Numbered from the stretch's first letter, positions 46,246 to 58,652 are shown. The stretch: 64,000 bases of DNA from Balaenoptera acutorostrata (GCF_949987535.1 NC_080082.1:30850011-30914010); one strand, 5' to 3'. The notes: a model not told the origin generated them from the sequence alone. Numbers and translations: made by a program.

Positions 46246-46949
46246 TTTTTTTTTTCTTTTTTTTAATGGGATTTGATGGCCAGGAGGAAAGAAATGAATT
46301 CATGATACTAAGAGACAAACCCCTCCTGCCCAGATCGTCATGGGGAGGCCCACGGCGGCCGGGCAGGCCACTGGCTCTGCTAACAGACTGTTCCAGTCAC
46401 CTGGGGCTCCTGCTAGGCCCCTGGAATCGTAGCTCACAAATTTAGCAGGACAAGCGCCCTGCTCCCCTTTGCTCACACCTCTGGATGAATAAGAGGCCCA
46501 GACTCAACAGAGCTGTGTTTTCTGGGCCTTGTACATTATTCATCACTGCAGCATGGAATCTGGAGGCTCTGTGTGAACCAACCCCATTTATTTCTCTCCT
46601 CCCGCCCCACTTTGCTTGACCTGATGCTGGCGTGTGGAGGGAAAGTGTCTGAAGCCAGATGGTGTCCACCTGAGTGCTGGCGAGGCCTTCGAGGGGGTGA
46701 GTCAGCCTGTTTGGGGTCGGGGTGGGGAGGGCCTCGTTTCTATTTTTCAGAGTGACTTTGAAGTTTTCTTCGTCCACCTTTTCGTTTGCTCCTTCCTTCT
46801 TCCCTTCCTGTTTTTGGGGGTGAATGGCTCATTATCTGTCCACAAACTCCAACAGGAAGTCTCGTCACCTTCAGGAGCTGGGATGGGCCTCAGAGGCCTG
46901 TCCAGAGTGGAGGCCATTTCAACTCTCACTTCCTTTACCCCACTTAAAT

Positions 46950-47095
46950 AAAATACAGTCAGGTAAATGGAGTGGAGTGCTTCTTATTTGATAGGCCCCA
47001 TGGTAAGCACTTTCCATGCATTCTATTTAATGTTCATAGCCGCCCTCGGTGAAGGCACAGATGAAGACATTAAGGCTTGGGAGAGGGGGATGGAG
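46950..47095 (-). mobile_element. MIR fragment
   Basis: Reverse MIR-like: TGGTAAGCACTTTCCATGCA, TTCTATTTAATGTTCATAGC, AAGACATTAAGGCTTGGGAG. Diverged. Confidence 0.55.
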
Positions 47096-47489
47096 TTTCA
47101 GAAAGTCTTCTGGTAATATGGACATTCTCCATGGAGTGAAAAATATCCAGGCAGAACATTCCATATGGCGTGCTACCATCTGAATTAAAAGGAGAGTATA
47201 CATTTGTTTGTACAAGAAGCTGGTAAGAGTGGCCGCCTTAATTTAAGGAAAGGACCTGGGCAGCTGGAGGTCAAGGCCCCGAGGGATATTTTTCAGTTTA
47301 TATCCCTTTGTTCCTTGTGAACTATGTGAATATGTTGGCTCTTCAAAAAGCTTTTTTTGCTTGTTTTTAAATAACTAATATACATGAGAGAGAGAGAGAG
47401 AGCAATTTCTCTGGACCTCACAGTGGAGCTGAGGATCATTCATTCACTCATTCATTCACTGAACATCCACAGATAGTCATGAAGCACCA

Positions 47490-47830
47490 GGGTAGGACTC
47501 CCTTGGTTCAAATCCCAGTTCCATCACTCCCTAACTGTGTGACCTTGGGATACTGACTGCATCTCTCTGAGCTTTGTTTCTTTTAAAACAGAAAGAATAA
47601 TTGTAATTTTACCTCCCTCATAGATTGTTGAGAGAATGAGTTAATTCACGCTTAGAACAAACAATGCATCATGCATAATGATTTGTCTCATGCATAGTAA
47701 TTACTTAATACATTACAAATATTATTTTTATTAACGACAACAACAACCGTAGTCAATAGGTATTGTTGTCCCCAGTTTATAGATAGGGAAACCCAAGCTT
47801 AGCCTCTTGTTCAACTTGGCCAAGCGTTCT
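47490..47830 (+). mobile_element. MIR SINE copies
   Basis: A forward MIR (AACTGTGTGACCTTGGGATA, GTTTCTTTTAAAACAGAAAG, CATGCATAGTAATTACTTAA) is followed by a reverse scrap (CCCCAGTTTATAGATAGGGA) near 47770. Confidence 0.75.
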
Positions 47831-48164
47831 GACCCAGACCTCTTGGACCCTGATGCCCTTGGCCTGACCCTGTCTTGGATGGGCCCAGCACACCAGCTCT
47901 CCCTGCAGCCCACCCTCTCCATAGAAGGCAGTGGAATGCAAGGGCATGGGAACGGCTGTGCCAGAGGGATAACTTGGAATCTGTTCCCTTTGATTTTATA
48001 CTTTTAAGTAAGCACAGGACAAGATGAGGGGCTCTATCCACTCCTTTCATTCCATCTCCCATCCTGGTGGAATGGGCTTTCAGGAGAATTACACACCAAC
48101 GTTTTGCTGTAAGAGGCGATCCATATTAGCACAGGAAAGGCTTGTCCTACTTCTATATTTCTGC

Positions 48165-48345
48165 TACTCAATGTGTGGGCCCTGGGCCAGCAGGGTCAGC
48201 ATGACCCTCAGAGCTTGTTAGAAATCCAGCCTCTCAGGCCCCTCCCAGATGCACCGAATCAGAAGCTGTGTCTTGCTAGGACTCTCTGGGTGATGAGTGT
48301 GCACATTGAAGTGTGGGAAGGGCTGGTCTGGATGTTCCTTAGTAA
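48165..48345 (+). mobile_element. MER5A-like hAT-Charlie relic
   Basis: CTACTCAATGTGTGGGCCCT, GAGCTTGTTAGAAATCCAGC, CTCTCAGGCCCCTCCCAGAT and GAATCAGAAGCTGTG follow the MER5A order. Confidence 0.8.
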
Positions 48346-48739
48346 AGCCTGCGGTCCTTCCAGGATGGAGACAGGGAGAGGCTCTGAGACTCGGATCTCC
48401 TTGGGATGCACAAGAAGGAGGATACTGGAGGGAGGGAGGGCAGGGCAAAGAAGGAAGGAATGCGAGAGGTCAAGGTGCCAAGTGCCAACCCGAGGCTGAT
48501 TTTGCCAGGGCTGAAGACGGATTTTGCCCCTTCCTCCATCTTCACACATGTTCAAGGTCGGCTGTGAGTAACACTGGGTTCCTCACGGCCACAGCCTCTG
48601 CCCACGTGCCCTTCCAGGTATTTCACAGCGTAAGGATATATGTAATTAGGAAATATAGGACTTTTTATTAATAGTAACTGATTTCTTACAGCCTGTCTCA
48701 CAGCTGATCCCCACTAAACTCGGGTACATCTCATGAAGA

Positions 48740-48840
48740 GCGGGAAAGAGGGGGTGGGAGGAAAAGAGAGAAAGGAAAAGAGGAAGGAAGGAAAGGGGGA
48801 GGGAAGGAGGAAGGGAGGGAGAGAGGAAGGAAGGAAGGCC
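48740..48840. repeat. Purine-rich (GGAA/GAGA)n tract
   Basis: Near-pure purine on the + strand with GGAAGG and GAGAGG units. Confidence 0.85.
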
Positions 48841-49050
48841 AGCTATTCTGAATGGGCACAAAATAGGTAGGAACTTTTGAGGATTGACTCCTTCACTTAT
48901 TTTTATTCATCCATTCATTCAAGAATATTTATCAAGGATAACAATATTTATTTTTATTAATTAATTCATTCAATAATGTGTCAAAGAGACACAATGTGAA
49001 CAAAGTCCCTGCCCTCCTGGAACTTTCAGTCTACTGGAAACATGTAATTT

Positions 49051-49078
49051 AATAATAATAACAATAATAATAATAATG
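49051..49078. repeat. (AAT)n microsatellite
   Basis: About nine AAT/AAC trinucleotide units starting AATAATAATAACAATAA. Confidence 0.85.
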
Positions 49079-49252
49079 CTGGATTATGAAGGATAAGAAC
49101 AGGATGCTATTAGAATGCATAAGGAAGTGGGGTATACCCTAGCTTGGGGTGGGACGGGTGGAGGAGGTGGGTGCAAATGCAGATATGCATTTGAGTGTCC
49201 AGGTACACAAAGGAAGGAGGCCTGTAGCCTGGAGGGAAAGCGGTAGCTCTAG

Positions 49253-49560
49253 GTCTGTGCTATCAAGCACTTGATATGTGACTGGTCCTAACTGAAAGAT
49301 GTAGTAAGCACAAAATACACTCTGGAATTCAAAGATTCAGTACATTAAAAGAAAAAAGAATGTAAAGTATTGCAATAATTTTATGTTTGTTATTTGTTGA
49401 AATGACAGTATTTTGGATCTATTGGGTTAAATAAAATATATTATTAAAATTAATGTCACCTGTATGTTCATACTTTTTAAAATGCAGTTACAAGAAGTTT
49501 TTAAATTTTATTTATTTATTTATATAAATTGCATTTCTAACGTGTGGCACTACTCCCAGG
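49253..49560 (-). mobile_element. hAT-Charlie-type MITE relic
   Basis: Reverse orientation of the family at 29564: CAAGCACTTGATATGTGACT, GAATGTAAAGTATTGCAATA, GGATCTATTGGGTTAAATAA and TTAAAATTAATGTCACCTGT. Confidence 0.75.
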
Positions 49561-49659
49561 AGACTGAGATGCCAGGAGTCCATATGCCAGCACCACTGCT
49601 TCCTAAGTCACCTTGAGTAAGTTAGCTTAGCTGCACTGAACCTCAGTGCCTTCCTCCAT

Positions 49660-49750
49660 AAATTATATTATCTAGCATTTATTGAGCACATACTATGTGC
49701 TCAGTTTAATGCTCCCAAAGACCCTACGATATAGATCAGGGATTTGAAAG
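49660..49750 (-). mobile_element. MIR scrap
   Basis: CTAGCATTTATTGAGCACAT and ACTATGTGCTCAG are MIR-end-like words; the remainder is lost. Confidence 0.5.
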
Positions 49751-49999
49751 CATCAATACTTTCTTTTTTCATTTCAGCTTCTGCTTCAGTGTTGACTGTC
49801 TTCTCTCCTCCAGGTGGCAGGTACACAGGCATCATTAACTCTGTGGCCATGGCCTTAGAACTGATGATCCAAAGGGAGAGAAATGGTTTCTCTTGCTTTG
49901 TTTCAGTTGTAAAATCCCAAGGAAGAACGCTGATAGGCTCAGCTTGGGTCATGTATTCATTGCTGGTCCAATCGCAATGGCCAGGGGTGTCTCAGGAAG

Positions 50000-52430
50000 A
50001 GGAAGAAAAGTGAGGATGCTACAATCATAAAAACGGGGAGGGTGGGGGAGAATGTGTGCTGGGGAGACACAATCAATCCATATCTACTACACTGGAGTGG
50101 TAGGGAAAGGGTATAAGAGGAATAAGGGAAGGAAGTTCTATGAAGAGGCTTGGGAGGCAGGTGAGAAGGGAGAGTAATCAGCCATTTCACTAAAGGCCAG
50201 TCTTGCAGGTAACTGAACAAAGGCCAAAACCCAAGGCAAGCAACACCCCAGCCCTTCCAGGCCCAGCGGTCTCCCTCTGATTACATATTGAGATGGACAT
50301 GGGTCATGCCACAACTTCTCAACATTTCCCACCTGAGTATTTCTAGGAAAAGGGGTGAGTGAACATACAGCCTGAAGAATCTGAGGTCAGCCCCAAAGTG
50401 GCCCTCCACAAGACTGCAAGTTCTTTCATGTCTCAATTTTTATCTTATAGAAGAGTACACATCTTAGTCCATGATATTTCCCTCTTTGTCTTGTTATAAA
50501 GGTAGTTTTTCTTATAAAGATCTTCAGATAAAATGGAAAATTCAGCACCCTCATTTATCCTGTGGCTTTGATATCTCCTGGGACACTGCTGGGTACCATG
50601 GAGGTCTGAGGCCTTGATTCAAGAAGCTTGGGCGCATGGGTTGACAAGAGTTCGACCCCAATGTCTTGGAAGGGTGACAAAGACCAGATGGATGGGGTCA
50701 GACTCTTGGGGACTCATGTTTTGCTTAAAGTCAGTAGAACTTTAGAGCTTGACATGTTCCCTTCTCTTTAATTGTCCCTCTCTCTCTCTTTCTTCCCCTT
50801 TTACACTTGAACCTGAGCTGGGGGATGCCTCTTTGGGCTGGAGATAATCTTGGTGCTGGGTACCTCCCAGGGCCTAGTATTAGTGATTGCCCAATAGATA
50901 TGCACAGAATGCATTGCTGCTTTGGAATTCAGCAGTCAAATTAGGTTATTCCTAAAAATGTATTTAGATGGTTAGAAAAATCACTTGCAAATATTTTACA
51001 AACTAAGAATTATTAAATATTTTAATTACAGATAGAATTTTGGGAAAATATTTTAATAGTCATCCAATACAACAACTTTAAATACAGTTGTAAGGTGTAA
51101 TCATTATACAAGATAGTGAGAGCTACCCTTTTCGCGTTTGCCGCGTGTCAGGGACTTGTCATCATGTTTTGCTCTATAAAGTCAGCATGAGATCATTGTT
51201 TGAAGGCAGCAGCCGCTCCATTTTTAGTTGCCCTCGGTCCTCCCCCTGCCATACCTGAGCACCCTAAATATATACCCAATCTCTCCTGGCCACTCATCCA
51301 TTATGGTGTCATAGGGACCTTGTATGAGGTCACTCAGTGAGGTTGGGGCCAGGGTACTCTGTCATATGCTCTCAGTGATTTTCTTAAGATATTCCTTTAA
51401 TGGCCACATAACAGTCAGGCAAGGAGGTCTCCACACCACACAGTCTGCCCTCCTGGCAAGTCCCCTGACCTTTTGTGTCCTGGACTACAGCAGAAGAACA
51501 GGATGGCACGGCCCAGCTGGAAATAGCACTTGGGAAAAGGCCATAGACTCAACTGTTTGCTCCACAGCACACAGAAGGGCCATTGCCAAGAAGATAATTA
51601 TCCAGAAATGTGGAACGAAGACACTGCAGGAGAGAGGGGCTGAGCAGGGCGGGGGGAGGGAGGGGACAAAAGGGCTGGCAGAGGCAGAGCCCTTCTGATG
51701 GCAGAGTGTCTCTCCGTGGCCTGACGAGCTGCACAGTCTCGGGGGCTTAGGAGGCACCAGGCACTAGACTTATCCACAAACTAGAGGCTTCTAAGGAAGC
51801 TGTCTTGATCTTTCAACCTTTCCAGGAAAGAGAGAGGCTCCTTCCATCCCATAAAATTGTGGACTGTCAAACTCGCTCTGCGAAGGGAGAATCAGGCCAT
51901 CTCCCCTACAGGATGGTACAGGAGGAACCCACCCAGGTCACCTCCCTGGTCCTCAGATGACACATTTGTGATGGGAGCGTAAGATGGGCTACACGTTTGC
52001 CTGTGGAGAAACCACAGTAGAATATTCTCTTCTTGCCGCCTCTGAGATCTTTGGCTCACAGGTTTTCATGGAACTACTGAGCTTATTCTTGGGCAGGGCC
52101 CACTCTCCTCTAGTCCTCACGGACATGCTAATTACAGAAAAGGTGGCATTTCTCTTTGCTCTAGCAACACCCCCTCGAGATACAATACGTGGTTATTCAC
52201 GGCACGTTATGGGACATCTCTGAATTGATATTAGTATCTCCAACCCTGAGACTGCGTCACAACACACACCAACACAGAGGTGGAACATTCAAAATATTGA
52301 ACAACTGGGACCTTACCAGCATCAGAACCAGCAGAGACCTGAGGCCTCCTGCTGTACCAGACATTGACAAGTCCTTCTGTGAGTCACGGAAATGGCCAGG
52401 AGGTCTGGGGAATTGCCAGAGCAAAAGAGG
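50000..52430. other. Mostly unique non-coding sequence
   Basis: No gene is recognised. The portion at 50940-51220 is AT-rich and repeat-free, with TTTTAATTACAGATAG and GTGTAATCATTATAC, and might be regulatory. Support is weak. Confidence 0.35.
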
Positions 52431-52439
52431 GGACACTAT

Positions 52440-53990
52440 TTACCAACTGGCATGGAACTATCTCTATATTTTAAAAATGGAGACAACTGGATATCCACGT
52501 CCAAAAGAATCAAGTAGGATCCTTCCTAATTCCATGTACAAAAATTAACTCAAAATGTATCATAACCTTAACTGTAGGAGCTAAAACTATAAAACTCTCA
52601 GAAGAAAATACAGGAAAAAATACTTGTGACCCGAAGTAAAGGCTTCTTAGATAGGACACCAAAAGCACAAGTGATAAAAGAAAAAAAGAAATTGGACTTC
52701 ATCAAAATGTAAAACTATGTGCTATAAAGGATAACATCAGAAAGGTGAAAAGATAACCCACAGAATGGGGTGGAAATATTTGCAACTTATACATCTGATG
52801 AGAGAATTGTATCTGGAATATATATTAAAACACTATTTCAACTCAATAATAAAAGACAAATAACCCAATTTGAAAGTGGGCCAAGGATCTGAATATACAT
52901 TTCTCCAAAGATGATGTACAAATGACCAATAAGCACATGAAAAGATGCGTAACATGATTAGTCATTAGAAAAATGCAAATCAAAACCACAATGAGATGTC
53001 ACTTCACATCCTTTAGGATAGCTATAATAAAAAAAAAAAAGACAATAACAAGTGTTGGTGAGGATGTGGAGAAATTGTCACCTTAATATTGATACATTGT
53101 TCGCGGTAATGTAAAATGGGGCAACCCTTTTAAAAACCAGTTTGACAGTTATTCAAAAAGTTAAACATGGGCTTCCCTGGTGGCGCAGTGGTTGAGAATC
53201 TGCCTGCTAATGCAGGGGACACGGGTTCGAGCCCTGGTCTGGGAAGATCCCACATGCCACGGAGCAGCTGGGCCCGTGAGCCACAACTACTGAGCCTGCG
53301 CATCTGCAGCCTGTGCCCCGCAACGGGAGGGGCCGCGCTAGTGAAAGGCCCGCGCACCGCGATGAAGAGTGGCCCCCGCTTGCCGCAACTAGAGAAAGCC
53401 CTCGCACGAACCGAAGACCCAACACAGCCAAAAAATAAATAAATAAATAAATAAATAAGAACCACTACCCTAAATAAAAATGGTCTCCAACCCTTATACT
53501 CAGATGTTCAGTCAAAGAAGTTAATGATTTAAAAAAAAAAAAAAAAAAAAAAAAGTTAAACATAGTTTCTGTGTGACCCAGAAATTTCATTCCTAGATAC
53601 ATGCTCAAGAGAAATGAAAACACACATCCACAAAAGCTTGTCCATGAATGCTCATAGCAGTGTTATTAATAATAGCCAAAAAGTGGAAACAACCGAGATG
53701 TTCCTCTACTGATGAACGGATGAACAAAATGTTGTCTAACCAAATAACAGAATACTGTTTGGCTTTAAAAACGAATGAAGTACTGATACATGCTACAGCA
53801 TGGATGAACCTTAAAAACATGCTAAGTGAGAGAAGCCCACCCGAAAAGATCACATATTGTATAATTCCCTCCACACCAGCAAACTGCTGTTGCCTGACAC
53901 TCACTAAGGAGAGGCAGAGGAAGAAAATGGTGTCTGGAAAATTACAGCACCATGGTGCAGTTCTGTGTCCAGGAAAGATGGAAGCTTGAG
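52440..53990 (+). mobile_element. Degenerate L1 LINE: 3' part of ORF2 and 3' UTR
   Basis: L1 ORF2 sequence is recognisable in order: AAACTCTCAGAAGAAAATAC, AATTGGACTTCATCAAAATG, AATGACCAATAAGCACATGA, CACAATGAGATGTCACTTCA, GGTGAGGATGTGGAGAAATT and CCCAGAAATTTCATTCCTAG. Stops and frameshifts abolish coding capacity. A SINE with extra 3' sequence is inserted at 53169. Confidence 0.88.
53155..53563 (+). mobile_element. CHR-type SINE insertion with apparent 3' transduction
   Basis: A full SINE (53169-53458: head GGGCTTCCCTGGTGGCGCAG, end CCCAACACAGCC plus (AAAT)n) is followed by about 70 bp of unrelated sequence (53459-53530) and then a second poly-A (53531-53554). The duplication AAAAAGTTAAACAT lies at 53155-53168 and 53550-53563, outside the extra sequence. 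SINE, extra segment and second A-tail therefore appear to have inserted as one unit. Confidence 0.85.
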
Positions 53991-54239
53991 TGACACCTCC
54001 CCAGGCCAGGACAGGAAGCCCTGAGTTATACACCATGCGGGAAAGACTGGGGGAAGAATATTTGCCAGGCAGGTTAAACCTACATCTTTATCCAGAGGGC
54101 CATGAAATCTATCAAATGCGCTGGCTGGTTAAATGCAATTCCAGGGAAGATGAGTTTGGGTTCAGGAAAGCAACGTGGCCTTCCCAATGGGACATCTTTT
54201 GCACTGCTGCACAAAATCGCGACCATCAAATGCTGCTAC

Positions 54240-54420
54240 CATCTAACATTTTTTGAGCACTATAATAAACACCTATATGCTTATCTCATTTAATCCTCAA
54301 AGCCACTCAATTATGTCAGTGCTATCGTCATGCCCACGTTGCAGGTGGGGAACTGAGGTCCAAAGGGCAGAGTGAAGTTTTGAACCCAGCTGCCAAACTC
54401 TGAACCACTCAGGCGCTCTG
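54240..54420 (-). mobile_element. MIR SINE
   Basis: Reverse MIR: TTTTGAGCACTATAATAAAC, TTATCTCATTTAATCCTCAA, TGCAGGTGGGGAACTGAGGT, CTCTGAACCACTCAGGCGCT. Confidence 0.8.
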
Positions 54421-54801
54421 AACATATATTGACAAACTCAAAGAGTTGGATGGCCAACGAGGCTCATCCCTTTCTTTTTTTGGCCGTTGCGTTGAATTAC
54501 TCTCAAAACTCTTGAGAAGCAACATTTTAAAATATAAGAAGCATATGAGAGAAATGGCCCCATCCAAGATACAGGGAAAGAATTAATGAGGGGAGGGATA
54601 TATTACACTGAAAATATCTTCCTGCACATGTTTAGGGAAGACAGGAGGACCGGTGGGTAAGAGACGAAGATGAGAGCGCAGACAAGACCCTCAAAGGCTG
54701 AGCCAGGCCCCCTTACCTGGGTCCACACCAGGACCCAGACAGACACCTCTTCCTCTAGTGCTCCAGCAGCAAGAAAAGATCCTGGAGACGTGGTCGCGGC
54801 T

Positions 54802-54815
54802 CCCCCAGAGGGCAC
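54802..54815 (+). promoter_or_regulatory. Possible CTCF-binding core
   Basis: CCCCCAGAGGGCAC matches the usual CTCF core in about 13 of 14 positions by eye. Isolated motif; occupancy unknown. Confidence 0.3.
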
Positions 54816-55049
54816 CCCCTGCTCTTCTCCTGCCTGTGCCGGTGTCGGGGTCCCTTCCCGCAGATGAATGAGGAGGGGGTTGGGAAACCCATTTGCCCAG
54901 CGTTGACCTTCACCTGAGGTTCCCCTGTAGGTCCACACCCAGAAGGAAGAGAAGGCTGTGGGACAAGAAAGAGAACCCCGACTGGGGCCAGAAGGACTGG
55001 GTTCCAGTCTCAGCCTCAACTCTCACGAGCCAGCCATCCGCTTTGGTTT

Positions 55050-55195
55050 CTTTCTTTTACATTTTTTAATTTCGACCTACTTTCAGGCTTACAGAAAAAT
55101 TGCAAGAATTGTACAAAGGGGTTCCATAAACCCTACACCCAGATGCCCCAAATGTGAACATTTTACCATATTTCTCTCTCTCAACAAATAGATAT
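55050..55195 (-). mobile_element. L1 LINE fragment
   Basis: Reverse L1-like: GGCTTACAGAAAAATTGCAA, GGTTCCATAAACCCTACACC, GTGAACATTTTACCATATTT. Confidence 0.6.
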
Positions 55196-55370
55196 AGAGA
55201 TAAGTATATATCTAATACATGTATAAACATATAGATATATCTATACTTATATATACATCTAGGTTTATAATATATACTTATAAATATATAGATGTGTTTA
55301 TATTTATGCAAATAATATCTATGTAAATATAAATATGTAGATAAATATTTATACAAGTACATATATACAA

Positions 55371-55410
<40 letters not shown>
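55190..55410. repeat. AT-rich low complexity ending in an (AT)n microsatellite
   Basis: Alternating TATA/ATATAT-rich sequence with a pure (AT)n run at about 55374-55407. Confidence 0.92.
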
Positions 55411-55413
<3 letters not shown>

Positions 55414-55419
55414 AAAAAA

Positions 55420-56290
55420 CATTGTACTTCCAATTCCAATCCAACATGGCAGAGTTCATTAGATCTTTCTTCTTCCATATATGTAACTCCCTTCACTGTC
55501 AATGAGAAACCTGGCTCTCATTATGCACAATATATTTACTTCTAAGCTCAATCTCAGAATACGCAGCAAGTATTTTCAGAATTGCTAACCTATACATCTG
55601 CAAAAATAGAAACCAACTATCTAGAGTTTAAGACTCATGTAGGATTCTTTTGTCTTTCATCTAAACATTGTGTTCCAAAATCACTGGGGTCAGCTCTCCC
55701 TGACCCTTCCTTTCAGTGTGGTTGTGTGTTTCATTTGAAAAATAGTTCAATTCATTTGTTTTTACTTGTATCTCATTTTCAGATTTTTCCCCAACCTTGT
55801 TGATTTTATTTCTTTTTTTTTTTTTTGAGTATATGAAAAAATAACATAGTTCCAAATGTCAGAAGTATACAAAAAAGTATACTAGAGAAGTGTCACTCCC
55901 TCCCATTCCTTCTCCTCTTTCAGCCCCATTCCCACTCACTTCCTGTAACTAACCAGCATCATTAATTTCTGTTTTATCCTTCTAGCACTTTTTTTGCACA
56001 AATGAGCAAATACATGTATATTTTCTCCCTCACACCATTCTACACAAAAGGTAGCATCCTACTTTAACAATATGTCCTGGAAATCATCCCCAGTTAAGGA
56101 CATAGATATCATCCTCAATCATTTTTACAGCTGCATAGGACGCTGTTGGGTAGATGTACCACAATTATGCAACCAATCTCATATGCGTGGGTTTTTAGAT
56201 GATTTCCAATATTGTGTAATTACAAATGATACAGCTGTGAACAACCTTTTGCATACATATTTTCACATTATTGGAATGCCATCCACTTTT
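55420..56290 (-). mobile_element. L1 LINE fragments
   Basis: Reverse L1: CCAATCCAACATGGCAGAGT, TACTTGTATCTCATTTTCAG, TCCTTCTAGCACTTTTTTTG, AATCATTTTTACAGCTGCAT, GATTTCCAATATTGTGTAAT, GATACAGCTGTGAACAACCT. A T-rich run at 55811-55826 may separate two pieces. Confidence 0.65.
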
Positions 56291-56329
56291 AAGTGTTATG
56301 TATCAGTAAGGATTAGACCCAACTGCATG

Positions 56330-56790
56330 TAATAGAAAATGCAAAATAATAGAAACATTTAATCGGTTATTGCTATATACATGAAAGAAATACTGAGGTC
56401 GGCAGTCCAGGGTTGGCACAGCAGCCCCATGGTCATCAGGGACCCCGGCTCCTTCTGTCATTCTGTTCTTTTATTCTTCTTAGTATGTTGTTCCATCCTC
56501 ACAGTTACCTCATGATCTAAAATGGCTGCTGATACTCCTGCCATCACATTTATACGCCAGAAAGGCGAAGGAAGTAAGGGCAAAAAAGGCCTTCCTCAGC
56601 AGTCATTATTTATGGAGACATCCTGGAAGGCTCTCCCACCACCTTCTACTTGCATCTCACTGTCCAGAATTAAGTCTCAAGGAAGGTTGGGGGAAATAGT
56701 ATTACAGCTGGCCACACTACTATGTGACTAGGGTTCTTTTGGCAAGGAATCAGGGGAGAATGGGCTTTGGCTGGGCAAATAGCAATCTCT
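56330..56790. mobile_element. Probable old interspersed repeat, family not named
   Basis: The stretch has the feel of a dispersed mammalian repeat (AAAATGGCTGCTGATACTCC, AGGGCAAAAAAGGCCTTCCT, CATCCTGGAAGGCTCTCCCA, GGGCAAATAGCAATCTCTAC). I cannot assign a family. Confidence 0.35.
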
Positions 56791-57561
56791 ACCATGTTAC
56801 TACAATGAACTTTTCAGCCCTTCCATTCTAGTACACAACCAGTAAATCTTCCGTGTACAAAAGTGAACAAAAAAAGTCATTTCTTTCCCTAGGATACTTG
56901 GGACAATTTTAGGAGCATTCTCATAGCTCTGAGCCAGTGCAAGGCCCTCCTCCCCTTGGGGACCAGGAATGCCCCTGAGACAGCAGCCACTGGGGACCAC
57001 CCCTGTTATCTGAGCCACTAGGAGGGTCAGTTGTTTTCACGAGAAGAGGAAATACAGTGATCCTTCAACAAGCTTAGGAGATAAGCCCAGAAGCCAGATG
57101 CCACTGTCTTTCACCAGAGGCGAAAGTAACAAGGTATTCGATGTTAGCCAGAGAACCAAATGTATCAGGAAACATTAAAAAGTGCCCCGGTTCATCCCAG
57201 GGGGATGGGGACTGTCATTCGAAGCAGCATTAAGGATAAACTGAATGATGTCTGAGGTGCCAGAAGAGGCGGTGTTTCTGTGTGAGTTTGGGAGCAGAGG
57301 CTGGGGACGGATGAAGTTAGATGGGGAGGAGGAGGTGAGACTGAGCTGACAGTCTGGACTCGAGCACCAGGACATGGAAAAGGGGACTCCTGGGGTGGCA
57401 CGGGGGAAGACACTGGGGTCCTGGCGTCCAACGGAGCTGAGGTCACACCCCAGCTTTATGTGTAACAACCACAACATCGTTTCCCCTCTCTGGGGCTCAG
57501 TTTTTTCATCCACAAACTGCTCTCTAGCTTGGAGGGTGTGGAAGGAATTAAAAGATGAATT

Positions 57562-57890
57562 AAAGATCCAGCAGGGCTTCCCTGGTAGCGCAGTGTTTGA
57601 GAATCTGCCTGTTAATGCAAGGGATATGGGTTGGAGCCCTGGTCTGAGAAGATCCCACATGCCGCGGAGCAACTAAGCCCGTGAGCCACAACTACTGAGC
57701 CTGCGCGTCTGGAGCCTGGAGGCCGCAATAGTGAGAGGCCCGCGCACCGCGATGAAGAGTAGCCCCCACTTGCCGCAACTAGAGAAAGCCCTCGCACAGA
57801 AACGAAGACCCAACACAGCCAAAAAGAAAGAAAGAAAAGTGATGTGCTTAAATAAATACACTTTAAAAAAAAAAAAAAAAAGATCCAGCA
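57562..57890 (+). mobile_element. CHR-type SINE insertion with short extra 3' sequence
   Basis: SINE from 57574 (GGGCTTCCCTGGTAGCGCAG) to about 57838. Then come about 25 bp that are not SINE (GATGTGCTTAAATAAATACA) and a second poly-A (57864-57880). The duplication AAAGATCCAGCA lies at 57562-57573 and 57879-57890. An internal gap of about 20 bp is evident near 57715 (GGAGCCTGGAGGCCGC). Confidence 0.85.
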
Positions 57891-58495
57891 AAGCGGTCAT
57901 TTCCTTAATAGTTACTATTGTATCATTTACTACAAAGGCTCTCAGCTGGTCCTCCCCCAGGTGTCAATGTCTACTTACCAGACCCTGCCGCTCAAGGATG
58001 GAGGCTCAGGGAAGGCAGGATGACCAGCCGGCCTGCGGGAGGCCCCGGGGGGACGACGGTAGAAACCCAGCGTTAAAGGATTCTCCACTCTCCTTGGTTG
58101 AACCTCGTAACCCTCCACTAGGTAAGGCCAGAAAGATGGCCTCAGGGACCAAAAGAGGCCACTTCACATCAAGATGTGGGAGGACATTTGACGTTTCCTT
58201 TCCCACGTTTCAATGTGCTGGTCGAAAGGAGTTTTGTCCCCAAGGCTCTGGCCGTTAAGGAGTCACTTGCCTCATACTCAGGACTCCAGGATGTCAACCT
58301 ATAATTTAGTGTTGTCCCAGTGTCCACTGGACGTGCAGCCTTGGACATGTCTCAGCTTCTGGAAACTTCCCTCCCTTCCCCCTCAGGCTGTTTTGTGAAG
58401 TCAATCAAAACTCTGCTCTGAATTGTTAAAGTATCAGAAAGTGTTCAGACCCATAAAGCAAACATGTCCTTACTCACTGGACTGTCTTGGAAAAG

Positions 58496-58652
58496 AGGAA
58501 AGAAAGAAAGAAGGAAAGAAGGAAAGGAAAGGAAAGAAAAGGAAAGGAAAGGAAAGGAAAGGAAAGGAAGAAAGAAAGGAAGGAAGGAAGGAAGGAAGGA
58601 AGGAAGGAAGGAGGAAGGAAGGAAGGAAGGAAGGAAGGAAGGAAAGAAAAGA
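58496..58652. repeat. (GGAA/GAAA)n microsatellite
   Basis: About 157 bp of tetranucleotide purine units: AAAG/GAAAG on the left, a GGAA run in the middle, AAAAGAAAAAG on the right. Confidence 0.97.

Noticed and set aside
52440..53990. Possible intact L1 ORF2
   Set aside because: Only the 3' part is present and it contains many stops and frameshifts.
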